Shown here piece by piece: positions 1 through 8,329 of a stretch of 50,652 nucleotides of DNA (position 1 is the stretch's first letter; each line of letters starts with the position of its first letter). Source of the stretch: Stappia albiluteola (GTDB lineage: Bacteria > Pseudomonadota > Alphaproteobacteria > Rhizobiales > Stappiaceae); contig NZ_JACFXV010000042.1 in assembly GCF_014050225.1 (NCBI RefSeq), positions 1-50,652 on the forward strand, read 5' to 3'. The notes under the pieces were generated by a model that saw only the letters and a program-made list of their open reading frames with translations, was not told the DNA's origin and ran no database searches. Made by a program: the position numbers and the translations under genes.

Positions 1-555
1 GCGATCGTGCGAGGGGCGGTCTCGGATATCGTCAGCGGATTGCGCAATGGCGAGAACGCCTTCGAGGTTCTCGCCGATACCGCGCTGCGCGCGCTCGATC
101 GTATCACCGACAAGCTCCTGAACGACGTGCTCGATGCAGTGCTCATGTTCAAGAGCGAAACCTCAAGCGGCTCTTCCGGCGGCGGTTTCCTGTCCGGCAT
201 CGGCGACTTCTTCGGCGAGCTTTTCTCCGGCTTCTTCGCAACCGGCGGCCTGATCCCGTCCGGCACGTTCGGCATTGTCGGCGAGCGCGGGCCGGAGCCT
301 GTCATCGGCACGTCGCGCGGCGCCATGGTGCTTCCGAATTCGTCTCTTCGCGGCGCACAGGGCGCCGGCGTCACGGTCAACGTCATCAACAATGCCGACG
401 GTACTGAAGCGCGCGAGCGGCGCAGGACCGATGGCGACGGGCGAGAGATCGTCGACGTGGTCATCGAGCGGGTGCGCGAGAGCTTCGCGTCGGGAGGCTT
501 CGATGCGGCGAACGCGGCGAGATACGGCATCAGCCCAAGGAGGGTCAGACGATGA
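1..555 (+). CDS. Phage tail tape measure protein, C-terminal part (5' end outside window)
   Basis: The frame is open from the first base, so the gene begins upstream and only about 184 C-terminal residues are visible. Near residues 78-100 is the segment GGLIPSGTFGIVGERGPEPV, typical of the C-terminal region of siphovirus tail tape measure (tail length) proteins. A glycine/serine/phenylalanine-rich linker precedes it. In this family the protein sets tail length and takes part in DNA ejection. The stop TGA (553-555) overlaps the ATG of the next gene by four bases, which indicates translational coupling inside a tail operon. Assignment rests on the motif and on the tail genes that follow. Confidence 0.85.
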   Translation, partial: AIVRGAVSDIVSGLRNGENAFEVLADTALRALDRITDKLLNDVLDAVLMFKSETSSGSSGGGFLSGIGDFFGELFSGFFATGGLIPSGTFGIVGERGPEPVIGTSRGAMVLPNSSLRGAQGAGVTVNVINNADGTEARERRRTDGDGREIVDVVIERVRESFASGGFDAANAARYGISPRRVRR

Positions 556-911
556 CTGCGGCATGGCCGGCGTCGCTGCCTCAGGAAAGCGACGCCCATT
601 CCTACCAGGAGGCGCCGCAGCGCGCGGCGGCGCTGTTCGAACCCGAAGTCGGGCCGCCGATCGGCCGCAGCCGCAGCACCGTGACGCTGTCGACCGCAAG
701 CTTCGCCTTTGTGATGACGGAGGCGCAGGTCGAGACCTTCGAAGCATTCTACCGGGTCGACCTGGCGCGCGGCGTCCTGCCCTTCACCATCGAGCACCCG
801 CGCCGCAAGGTGCCCGTGACCGTGAAGCTGACAGGCGAGACGCCCTACCAGATCGCGTCCTTTGCCCCGGGCGGATGGACGGTCAGCTTCACCGCGCTCG
901 TGATGGATTGA
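552..911 (+). CDS. Phage tail protein, small (119 aa)
   Basis: A 119-residue protein with no signal peptide or membrane segment. It sits between the tape measure gene and a DUF1833 gene, where many siphoviruses encode a distal tail or tail-completion component. I do not recognise a specific family. The body looks like a compact beta-rich fold with a conserved-looking end (GGWTVSFTALVMD). The start overlaps the upstream stop (ATGA). Only four bases separate its stop from the next ATG. A structural role at the tail tip is inferred from position. Confidence 0.7.
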   Translation: MTAAWPASLPQESDAHSYQEAPQRAAALFEPEVGPPIGRSRSTVTLSTASFAFVMTEAQVETFEAFYRVDLARGVLPFTIEHPRRKVPVTVKLTGETPYQIASFAPGGWTVSFTALVMD

Positions 912-915
912 GGCG

Positions 916-1434
916 ATGACGATCGAACGAGATATCGACCCGTCAGCGCGCCGCGAGCTCGATCGGCAGGAGAGCGCAGAAACGCTGCTGGTCTTTCTGA
1001 CCATCCGTCACGCAAATCTCCCCGAGGACGTGCGCGTGGTGTCGGATCCGGTCGATTATGTACTCGACGGCAATACCTTCCAGGGCTTCATGTTCGACAT
1101 CCAGCTCCTGAGCGACACGGACGCCCCGCCCACCACGCGGCTCACGCTCCAGAACGTCGACGAAAGGATCGGGGATGCGATCCTGTCCGTTCCAACCAGG
1201 GCACGGCTTGACTTCGAAGTGATCGCGGCCAGCCAGTTCGACCTGACGCAAAACCCGAGGGTGCCGCTTGCCACTCCCGTGCAGCGTATTTACGCCGCAA
1301 GGCACCTCGCACTTACCGACGTTGACGGCGACGTGCTGCAACTCTCCGGCACGATCCGGTCCTACGACTACACCCAGGAGGCCTGGCCGGCGATGCGCGC
1401 CACTCAGCTCGGCTTCCCGGGGCTTTATCTGTGA
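916..1434 (+). CDS. DUF1833 family phage minor tail protein
   Basis: A 172-residue protein whose sequence matches the DUF1833 family of phage minor tail proteins: an acidic N-terminus, then VLDGNTFQGFMFDIQLLSDT near residues 48-67, and LTLQNVDERIGDAIL near 74-88. In lambdoid-like tail modules such proteins lie just before the NlpC/P60 peptidase and J genes and are thought to help build the tail tip. That is exactly the order here. Start ATG lies 4 bp after the preceding stop. Biochemical function is unknown. Confidence 0.8.
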   Translation: MTIERDIDPSARRELDRQESAETLLVFLTIRHANLPEDVRVVSDPVDYVLDGNTFQGFMFDIQLLSDTDAPPTTRLTLQNVDERIGDAILSVPTRARLDFEVIAASQFDLTQNPRVPLATPVQRIYAARHLALTDVDGDVLQLSGTIRSYDYTQEAWPAMRATQLGFPGLYL

Positions 1435-1444
1435 GGTCTCGGGC

Positions 1445-1876
1445 ATGGGGATCGCCACCGCCAAAATGCACTGGAGCGACCGCTATGTCGGTATCCCTTT
1501 CAGGGATGGCGGCCGCGATCTTGCCGGGCTGGACTGCTGGGGCCTTGTCAGGCTGGTCTACGCACAAGAGCTGGGCATTGATCTGCCCAGCTATGGCGAG
1601 ATCTCGGCGCGGCAGCTAATCAGCGTGGCGCGAGCGATCTCGGCCGGTGCGCGAAGCGAAGAGTGGCGCCCGGTGGGCAGCGACAATCTAAGGCCCTTCG
1701 ACGTCGCTGTAATGCGGCGTTCGGGCGGGATAAACGCCTGCCACGTAGGGGTGCTGATCCGGCCAGGCCAGGTACTGCACGTCGAATATGCGACCGCGAC
1801 CGTCGCGGTACCGCTCTCACATTTCACCATACGCGAGAGGATCGCATGCTTCCGGCGCCACAAAGCCATGTCGTGA
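1445..1876 (+). CDS. NlpC/P60-like phage tail-associated peptidase
   Basis: A 143-residue protein. Near residues 15-35 it has the segment GRDLAGLDCWGLVRLVY, containing the catalytic cysteine context (D-C-W-G) of NlpC/P60 cysteine peptidases. A histidine follows in the segment INACHVGVLI, the expected second catalytic residue. In tail modules this protein is the counterpart of lambda gpK and of the GTA gene 14 peptidase, which opens peptidoglycan locally during injection. I chose ATG 1445 because upstream in-frame sequence overlaps the DUF1833 gene. The 3' end overlaps the start of the J-like gene by 31 bp. Confidence 0.85.
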   Translation: MGIATAKMHWSDRYVGIPFRDGGRDLAGLDCWGLVRLVYAQELGIDLPSYGEISARQLISVARAISAGARSEEWRPVGSDNLRPFDVAVMRRSGGINACHVGVLIRPGQVLHVEYATATVAVPLSHFTIRERIACFRRHKAMS

Positions 1877-4800
1877 CGATCTGGCGCGAGCCCTTTCAGC
1901 TCGGCTCGCCAAGGCTCGATCTATGGCCGCAAGGGCTCTCCGTCAGCGAGATCGTATCGCGCGCCGGATGCCTGCCTGCCGACTTTCATGCCCGCGGCGT
2001 GGTGGCGGTCGACGGCGAGCCGGTGCCGCGGCACATGTGGGCTTATGTTCGGCCCAAAGCGGGTCGCGTCAACGGTGTGCCGGTTCACGTCACGTTTCAT
2101 ATGCCGCTCCAGGGCGGTGGTGGCGGCGGCGGAGGCGGCAAGCGCATTTTCGCGATAGTGGCGGCGATTGCGCTGACCTTAATTACTGCCGGCATTTCCA
2201 CTCTCGGGATCCCGGCCATCGGCATCGCGGCCGGCTCTCTTGGTGCGAAACTGCTGGCGACCGCAGTGGGCATTGCCGGCTCCCTTGCCATCACGGCACT
2301 GAGCTCGCCTCCGACGCGCGGTGGCAGCCGCCAGGAACAAGCGTCCAGCGAGAGCGGCAGCGGAGAGCTGCAGCCGGCCTCGGTGAGCGGTAATGTGCTG
2401 CAGCCAAATGCGGCCGTGCCCCGCGTCATCGGCTCGCGCCGGCTGTTCCCGCCCTTTGCCATGCAGCCGATCGTCGAGCTGATCGGCCAGGACGAATATG
2501 TCGAGGCCGTTCACGTGCTGGCCGGTCCGCACAAGCTGTCCGATATTCGCCTGGGCGAGACGACGTGGGATCCGGAGAAAGAAGACGGCGACCTGCAGAT
2601 CGAGCTCCGCGAGGGGCTTGCCGGCGAAAGCCGTCTCGGCCTTGTCACCAGATATGGCAAGACGGCCGATCTCAGCCAGGAAATGTCCGTACACGGCGTG
2701 GATCCTATCGACCAGTCAGTCTACAGCGGCACGACGCCCGTCTGGCACGGGATGGCAACAGCGGACGCGCCCGACCAGGCGTGGTTGCACCTTGTTGTGT
2801 CGGCGTTGCTGCGGCAGGACGATGTCAGCGACAAGCTGCGCATTCCCTTTCGCATCAGGATACGGCGGCGCGGCGCGGCCGCCTGGCGGTACCTGCCGGA
2901 GCTTCATTACATGGACGCGACCCAGGCACCGCGGCGCGCCCAGATCAAGTTCCGTTTCGGCTCCGCATTTGATGGCACCTTGCCTCCGCCGCCGACCGAT
3001 CGAGGCTTTATCGAGGCGCGCAAGCTGGTGCCTGGTCAGGATGTTTCTCCAGTGGGCGAGGACTTCGACGCCGACCCCTATTTCTCGGCCGGCGCCGGCG
3101 ACGACATCTATCGATCGGATACGGCCGCGACGACGAATGTGCGCAACGTCACGGTCACCTCGGACCTGGTAGAGGTCTACCTTTCGGCCGACGAATGGCC
3201 TGCCGGAGTATATGAGATCGAGGTCATTCGCGGAGCAACCTTTCGGGACACGCTCTTCACCTCGGACACTTACATCTACGACGGGAACATTTACGACTTC
3301 TTCGGCGTCAACGACGGCGGCAGCCTGCCGCTGACGCGCGACGGCCTGATAGACCGTGTCACCCTGCGCCGGCTGGTGTCGGTCCGCGAGCAATACCCGA
3401 TCGCCAGGCGCGATGTGGCCTTGATCGGCGTGCGCGCCAGGAACCGGGCCGTGGGCCAGTTGTCTGTCAGGGCGTCAGGTTATGTGCGGGACTATGGCGG
3501 CTATCAGGTGCCGGCGGCGGTGCCGGGCACCGTGGCTCCGGTTTCCGTGATCACACACGGCACATTCGACAAGTCGGCCGACATCGCTTTTGAATGCAGC
3601 CTAAGGCTTCCGAAACAGCCAAGCGCCTGGTCCGTCGTATGGGAGGATGGCGGTTCGGGCACGGGATCGGCCATCTACATCGACGACAATGCGAGGCTGG
3701 TGGCCCGCGCCGGAGATGGCGACACGGCGGTGCAGTCGACCACGGATGACACTGTGGTGCTGAAAGTTCCCATCAAGCTTCTGCCGTTCGACGGCGAGGT
3801 GCACACGCTTGGGTGGGATATAAGGGTCAGCCCAGGCCGCGTCCGGCTCTGGATCGATGACGTTCTTGTTGGCGAGGCCGGTACCACGCTCGGCGGAAGC
3901 CTTGAAGGAGGAACGTGGGCCGGTGGCGATGCCGGAGGCTACCTTCGCCCTTCCGGTGCAGCCCCTGATCAGATCGCGGGTTCGCCAGCCGCAAGCGCCG
4001 TGAATTGGGACGATCCCTCCGACGCGAGCGACCTGAGCGTTTGGGCTGGCGGTGAGCTTCATGACGCTTCCGCAGCGGGCTGGCATATCCAGACTGTCAC
4101 GAGCAATCCTGCGCCGCATTTTCTGGACGCCATGACCGGCTCGCTGAACGCCGACCCAATTCCGGAAGAGCTTGTCGATATGGCCGGCCTGTTCGAATGG
4201 CGGCAGAAGTGCCTGGAAAACGGCTACAGCTGCAACATGGTCGCGGAAGGCGACGGCCTGGACGATCTGCTCCGGATCATCTCCAGCTGTGGCTATGCAA
4301 GAAAATATCAGTCGGAACTGTGGGGCGTCATCCGCGACTATGACCGCAGCGCAGAGGCGCCAATTCAGGTGTTCTCACCGCGCAATATAAGGGAGTTTCG
4401 CTGGAGCAAGGCGTTTTCACGCCTGCCTGCCGGCCTTCGTATCAACTACCGCGAGGCGGAGGACGATGACGCCGAGCGTCAGATCACCGTGTTTCGCGCA
4501 GGTGCTGCCGGTACTGACGCCCGCACCGAGCAGGTGACTTACGACGGACTGACGGACGAGGCGGATATCATCCGCCGCGCATCGTTCGACCTGGCCCAGG
4601 CCCAGCACCGCTCGACCTTTTATAGCTTTACCGCGCCGGTTGAAGCGATTGTCTGCCGGCGCGGCTCCTTGGTCACTGTCAATCACGACATTCTTCGCCG
4701 GCATCATGGCGGTGCGCGCATCAAGTCGGTCATTCTCGACGGCCCGGAAGAGAACGTCCTGGGCGTGGTTCTCGATGCAGTCGTAGAGGTGAAGGACGAG

Positions 4801-5163
4801 GCCGACATGCTGGGCACGGCCGACCTTCTCGAGGTGCCGGACTTGCTTGAGCTCGGCAACAAGACCGGCATCGCGATCCGACGCGCTGACGGCACCTCGA
4901 CCGTCCATGCCTTGGCAAATGCGCCTGGTGAAACGGACACGCTGACCTTTGCGGAGCCGGTGCCGAATGACGCCGTGCCAGGCGGGCCTTTCGACCCGGG
5001 TTCGGTCGCAGCCATTACCGAGGGGTGCCTCGTTGTCGTCGGCGTGGTTGGCCAGGAGTTCAAGCGTCTCATCGTGTCCGAGATCGAAAACGGGAAAGGC
5101 CTCACCGCCAGGCTAACGCTGGTCGACGAGGCTCCGCAGATATGGGAGGCCGTGAATGGCTGA
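1846..5163 (+). CDS. Phage host-specificity / tail tip protein J-like (TipJ)
   Basis: A protein of about 1105 residues, the length of siphovirus central tail tip proteins (J / TipJ). The N-terminal part (about 1-80) has a small ubiquitin-like look. A polyglycine run (about 86-95) and a long hydrophobic Gly/Ala-rich stretch (about 97-150) follow, as in J proteins. The segment after it (NAAVPRVIGSRRLFPPFA) is typical of the family. The rest is beta-rich and may form the attachment platform. It directly follows the peptidase and precedes the fibre gene, as expected. ATG 1846 fits the N-terminus, and upstream in-frame codons lie inside the peptidase gene. Receptor specificity cannot be predicted. 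Confidence 0.88.
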   Translation: MLPAPQSHVVTIWREPFQLGSPRLDLWPQGLSVSEIVSRAGCLPADFHARGVVAVDGEPVPRHMWAYVRPKAGRVNGVPVHVTFHMPLQGGGGGGGGGKRIFAIVAAIALTLITAGISTLGIPAIGIAAGSLGAKLLATAVGIAGSLAITALSSPPTRGGSRQEQASSESGSGELQPASVSGNVLQPNAAVPRVIGSRRLFPPFAMQPIVELIGQDEYVEAVHVLAGPHKLSDIRLGETTWDPEKEDGDLQIELREGLAGESRLGLVTRYGKTADLSQEMSVHGVDPIDQSVYSGTTPVWHGMATADAPDQAWLHLVVSALLRQDDVSDKLRIPFRIRIRRRGAAAWRYLPELHYMDATQAPRRAQIKFRFGSAFDGTLPPPPTDRGFIEARKLVPGQDVSPVGEDFDADPYFSAGAGDDIYRSDTAATTNVRNVTVTSDLVEVYLSADEWPAGVYEIEVIRGATFRDTLFTSDTYIYDGNIYDFFGVNDGGSLPLTRDGLIDRVTLRRLVSVREQYPIARRDVALIGVRARNRAVGQLSVRASGYVRDYGGYQVPAAVPGTVAPVSVITHGTFDKSADIAFECSLRLPKQPSAWSVVWEDGGSGTGSAIYIDDNARLVARAGDGDTAVQSTTDDTVVLKVPIKLLPFDGEVHTLGWDIRVSPGRVRLWIDDVLVGEAGTTLGGSLEGGTWAGGDAGGYLRPSGAAPDQIAGSPAASAVNWDDPSDASDLSVWAGGELHDASAAGWHIQTVTSNPAPHFLDAMTGSLNADPIPEELVDMAGLFEWRQKCLENGYSCNMVAEGDGLDDLLRIISSCGYARKYQSELWGVIRDYDRSAEAPIQVFSPRNIREFRWSKAFSRLPAGLRINYREAEDDDAERQITVFRAGAAGTDARTEQVTYDGLTDEADIIRRASFDLAQAQHRSTFYSFTAPVEAIVCRRGSLVTVNHDILRRHHGGARIKSVILDGPEENVLGVVLDAVVEVKDEADMLGTADLLEVPDLLELGNKTGIAIRRADGTSTVHALANAPGETDTLTFAEPVPNDAVPGGPFDPGSVAAITEGCLVVVGVVGQEFKRLIVSEIENGKGLTARLTLVDEAPQIWEAVNG

Positions 5164-6271
5164 CAGGAAGGTACCCACGTCCGCATCTACGCCGCCCGTC
5201 GGCGGGCCGGCTTATCTGGACGAAGTGGCGGAAAAGTTCGGCCTGTTGTTCAACGCGGTCGCCCTGAAACCGACAGCCATCGTCAATGCCGGCAACGACT
5301 ACACGATCACGGTCGATCCGGAACTGGATGGCGACGTGGTCGCGGGCATGGGCTTCTATGTCCAACCAAACGTCAGCAACACCGATGCCTGCCGCCTTAG
5401 GGCTACCGCCGACAATCCCTATTACGACCTGGTAAAGGCGACGGGCGATCCTCTTGGCCCCGGCGACTTCGATGCCGACACCGTTTATTTCGTGGTGTTT
5501 TTCGGCGGGGACTTCCGCATTCTTTCGGTGGCAGCCAGTGGCGGCGGCGGCGGTGGTGCAACCATCAGCTATCAGGAGTTCACTGCCTCCGGGACATGGG
5601 TTAAGCCGACTGGCCTCGGCTCAGAGGCAATAGCGATTGTTGAATGCTGGGGCGCCGGCGGCGGCGGCGCGACGGGAAATCACCGGCAAGGCGGCGGCGG
5701 GGGCGGCGGCTATAATCGGGCGGTCATCAAGCTCGCAGATCTCGCGGACAATGAGGCCGTGACCGTAGGCGCAGGAGGTGCCCCCGGCAATCCGGGCGGT
5801 GTCGGAGGCACTACCTCCTTCGGCTCGCATGTCTTTGCATATGGCGGCGGCGGCGGTGCCACAAACACAAATTCCTCAGGCGTCGGCGGCGGGAGCGGCG
5901 GCGGTGGCGGCGGTCAAATTTCGGCGGGTACTTCAGGCACGCCGACATCCGGCACAAGCGGCCCAACTCCTGGTGCTGGCGGGATTATTGGCGGCGGGGC
6001 GGGCGCCTCGGCTGCTGTGGGTATATGGGGTGGCGGAGGTGGGGCAAACGTGGGCGGCGCCATGGGCGGCGGCACGGGAGGCGCTTCTTTGTTTGGCGGA
6101 GCTGGCGGCGGCGGCCATCACAATGGCGGCGGTAGTGAAGGCACGGGGGGGACGAGCGTCTATGGAGGCTCGGGTGGAAATGGCCTTCAGGCCGGCAATC
6201 CGCCAGGCGGAGGTGGTGGAGCGCAGGCGGTCGGCGCTCGCGGTGAGGTTAGAGTGAGGGTTATCGGCTGA
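5156..6271 (+). CDS. Glycine-rich phage tail fibre protein
   Basis: A 371-residue protein whose N-terminal third (1-125) is ordinary and probably docks to the tail tip. Near residue 140 there is a FTASGTWVKPTG motif, seen at the start of glycine-rich tail fibre domains. Residues about 160-371 are extremely rich in glycine, with GGGGG, GAGG and GGTGG runs. This is known from receptor-binding tips of some phage adhesins, where polyglycine-II sandwiches form the tip. The start overlaps the J stop by 8 bp; the stop TGA shares its last base with the next ATG. Host-range function is inferred. Confidence 0.8.
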   Translation: MADRKVPTSASTPPVGGPAYLDEVAEKFGLLFNAVALKPTAIVNAGNDYTITVDPELDGDVVAGMGFYVQPNVSNTDACRLRATADNPYYDLVKATGDPLGPGDFDADTVYFVVFFGGDFRILSVAASGGGGGGATISYQEFTASGTWVKPTGLGSEAIAIVECWGAGGGGATGNHRQGGGGGGGYNRAVIKLADLADNEAVTVGAGGAPGNPGGVGGTTSFGSHVFAYGGGGGATNTNSSGVGGGSGGGGGGQISAGTSGTPTSGTSGPTPGAGGIIGGGAGASAAVGIWGGGGGANVGGAMGGGTGGASLFGGAGGGGHHNGGGSEGTGGTSVYGGSGGNGLQAGNPPGGGGGAQAVGARGEVRVRVIG

Positions 6272-6795
6272 TGAGACACGCGGTCATCAAGGACGGAGTG
6301 GTGATAAATGTCATCATTGCTCCTAAAGGACACCAGATCCCAGGCCATATCGTCGTTCCTGCCGGCGATGCAGGGCCTGGAGACATCTACGATCCCATCA
6401 CAGACGCCTTTTACGCGCCATCGGTTGCGGCAGTAACCCGCGATGAACTCTTGAGAACAGCGGCCGATCTGAGATGGCGCCTGGAGGTCGGCGGCGTGAA
6501 CTGGGACGGGCTTCTCGTATCTACGGATCGGGACAGCCAGGCAAAGATCATGGCCGAGCGCCTGGCAATCCTGTCTGGCATTCGCGTGGATGGAGATGGT
6601 TTCAAGTTCGCGGACGGCGTTTTCCGCACCTTGTCGAATGACGAAATGGTTGCCGTCTCGACAGCGGTCAGAGAGCACGTTCGGAGGGCATTCGCCATCG
6701 AGCAGTCTGTCATTGCGGCAATCGAAGGCGGCGCTATCCGGTCATTGCAGGACGTCGAAAAAGCGTTTGCGAAGGAGGCCGGCCCAGCGCGCTAA
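6271..6795 (+). CDS. DUF4376 domain-containing phage protein, last gene of tail module
   Basis: A 174-residue protein. Residues about 55-170 match the DUF4376 pattern found in phage tail-fibre-associated proteins: a GVNWDGLLVSTDRDSQAKI segment near 73-91 and a helical region with FKFADGVFRTLSNDEM. The short N-terminal beta domain (RHAVIKDGVVINVIIAP) resembles the N-termini of fibre-assembly proteins. The ATG overlaps the tail fibre stop (TGATG), so it is translationally coupled to it. A role as fibre chaperone or accessory subunit is a guess. No lysis or integration gene follows, so the module ends here. Confidence 0.75.
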   Translation: MRHAVIKDGVVINVIIAPKGHQIPGHIVVPAGDAGPGDIYDPITDAFYAPSVAAVTRDELLRTAADLRWRLEVGGVNWDGLLVSTDRDSQAKIMAERLAILSGIRVDGDGFKFADGVFRTLSNDEMVAVSTAVREHVRRAFAIEQSVIAAIEGGAIRSLQDVEKAFAKEAGPAR

Positions 6796-7270
6796 AAGCG
6801 GCATCCGACAAAGCCTCTTCGAAGGGCCTTAAATGCTTCGGAAAACTGTTGTCATTTGATGTTGCGCGCGCTGCCATTTGATTTTGCGCGCTACATTTGT
6901 TCGCTGCTTGTGCTCTGTCATCTCCACCACGGCATCGCCAAGCTGTTGCGCGTCGGCGAGGTAATGGCGGTCGAGCACGGCCCCGACATCGGGGGGCGAA
7001 GCGAGAGGCAACTTGCGCCATCTTCGCGTCCCGTCAGCTGACATAGTCATAAGGTTTCGCGTTGTTACTCAGTCGCCCGGCATCGCGCCCGCTTAAGCCT
7101 GCAATATTCGTGAGAGAAGATCGTCGCTGTGAGCCCCTGCCATCATGCACGTCATAAAAGTGGATTTTAAATCAGCTCGCCGTGTATTCGCTGCGTTGGT
7201 ATGATGTTTCTAGTATAAATATATTTTATGTATTTCAGTCTAAATTACAAGTGTCGATCTTATTTAGATG
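6796..7270. other. Gene-free junction between prophage tail module and capsule locus
   Basis: No convincing gene lies in these 475 bases. Short open frames here match nothing I recognise. The left part carries a direct repeat (6853-6891, listed separately). The right part (about 7150-7270, running on into the 3' end of the next gene to about 7340) is much richer in A and T than the surrounding DNA. No tRNA gene, integrase or obvious attachment core was found. The stretch looks like a recombination or integration scar, which is inference from base composition and position. Confidence 0.5.
6853..6891. repeat. Tandem direct repeat, possibly a remnant IS21-type end
   Basis: Two copies of a 17-bp unit, CATTTGATGTTGCGCGC (6853-6869) and CATTTGATTTTGCGCGC (6875-6891), differ at one base and are spaced 22 bp apart. 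A third partial copy begins near 6894. Multiple direct repeats of about 20 bp are typical of IS21-family ends, but no istA or istB coding sequence is recognisable beside them. The link to IS21 is therefore tentative. Confidence 0.35.
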
Positions 7271-8281
7271 TCAAAGATAAATATTAAAAATGTTTTCTAA
7301 ATATAGTTTTTTAGCTGCGTATTTCAAAAGTGCACTAATGCACAGTTGGTATAGTGTGGAATTTTGCCTGCGTATTGGCGCCGGTCTTATATCCTCGGTC
7401 AGTCCCCATCCGGCGTAAAATGGCATGCCGAACGTCCGAACCGGCTTTCCCCATATTAGTGCCTCGAAGCCGACCTGTGACGTTACCGCGTAGACGGCGT
7501 CTGAATGCTCTATCAAGCGAACGGGATGCACGGCCTCTGCAAGGAGCTGAATGCGGTTTGAAAGTGCTAGTATACCGGGATCGAAATAACCGTTCTTCTT
7601 GCCGGCAAGAACGTCCGGATGAGTTTTTACGATGACTGTATGGTCCGGATAATCGGAAAGTGCGGACTTGAGCATCCGGTCGAATGATGCCGCGTTTGCG
7701 CCGCCGTACCGAATCGAATGGTCGTTGCGCGTCTGATCGACAACCAGGACATATTTCTCCGGTAGCGACCCGGCGTATTCCGGTTGAAAATTGTATTTCG
7801 AGACCCGCGCGCGCCGCCAGGCAAGGATAAGTTCCCGCGCTTCGGCTTCCTCGTCTTTCGTCAATGTCTCGCAGATCAGGCGTTCGAGTCGCGACGGTCG
7901 AGAGCAGTCATAATAGATACCGAGGTCATCCACTACGATCGAAAGCGGCGGATCGATATGACCGAGATTCCGCGAACGCAAGAAACCGTCCTCAAGAAGC
8001 CATACAGGCTGGCCTGTGCGTGCGGCTATGTGCTCCGCCCGTAGACCGCTCGGTTTGCGGCCCCAACCAAGCCGCGCGGCATTTTTTGCGCGTAACAGCG
8101 GCAGATCGCGAACGATGCTCTTGCCCAGAAAACCTTCAAGCAGCCTTCGCTGTCGCCACAAACCGCTATCAGCGATCGAAATGGCGAAGCGGGAAGCATC
8201 TGTCGGTGGTGGCGCCATGTATTTATCGGGTGCGCGCAGTCGGTTGACCGCTCGCGCGGGCGTCTGGAAGTCGCCCGGCAT
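7271..8281 (-). CDS. KpsC/LpsZ-like capsular polysaccharide biosynthesis protein, single module, probably 3'-truncated
   Basis: About 336 residues containing one KpsC-type beta-Kdo glycosyltransferase-like module. Recognisable blocks are LLEDGFLRSRNLG, VVDDLGIYYDCSRPSRLE, VDQTRNDHSIRYGGA, VIVKTHPDVLAGKKNGYFDP, VTSQVGFEALIWGKPV and FGMPFYAGWGLTED. Full KpsC has two such modules (about 670 aa); rhizobial LpsZ/RkpZ have one longer module and affect K-antigen chain length. Here the last 35 or so residues (NSTLYQLCISALLKYAAKKL onward) run into AT-rich DNA, so the 3' end may have been lost by recombination. ATG 8281 was chosen; TTG 8287 is possible. It is the last gene of the export operon. Confidence 0.75.
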   Translation of the reverse strand: MPGDFQTPARAVNRLRAPDKYMAPPPTDASRFAISIADSGLWRQRRLLEGFLGKSIVRDLPLLRAKNAARLGWGRKPSGLRAEHIAARTGQPVWLLEDGFLRSRNLGHIDPPLSIVVDDLGIYYDCSRPSRLERLICETLTKDEEAEARELILAWRRARVSKYNFQPEYAGSLPEKYVLVVDQTRNDHSIRYGGANAASFDRMLKSALSDYPDHTVIVKTHPDVLAGKKNGYFDPGILALSNRIQLLAEAVHPVRLIEHSDAVYAVTSQVGFEALIWGKPVRTFGMPFYAGWGLTEDIRPAPIRRQNSTLYQLCISALLKYAAKKLYLENIFNIYL

Positions 8282-8329
8282 CAGCAATGTGACGTAGCCT
8301 AGTAAGCCTTTGGGAATTCGACAGGAAAA

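Noticed and set aside
5680-6220. CRISPR or minisatellite array
   Set aside because: The repetitive look comes from glycine codons of the tail fibre; there are no equal-length repeats with unique spacers.
1-6795. RcGTA-type gene transfer agent cluster
   Set aside because: The order tape measure, small tail protein, peptidase, J resembles GTA, but the DUF1833 protein, glycine-rich fibre and DUF4376 protein fit an ordinary siphovirus tail and the DUF2460/DUF2163 pair of GTA is not seen.
6829-7050. A 73-residue minus-strand frame in the prophage/capsule junction
   Set aside because: It has no family resemblance and no ribosome-binding site; it may be decayed DNA, so only the repeat was listed.
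6796-7270. tRNA gene as a phage attachment site
   Set aside because: No cloverleaf-like T-loop or acceptor sequence was found in the junction.
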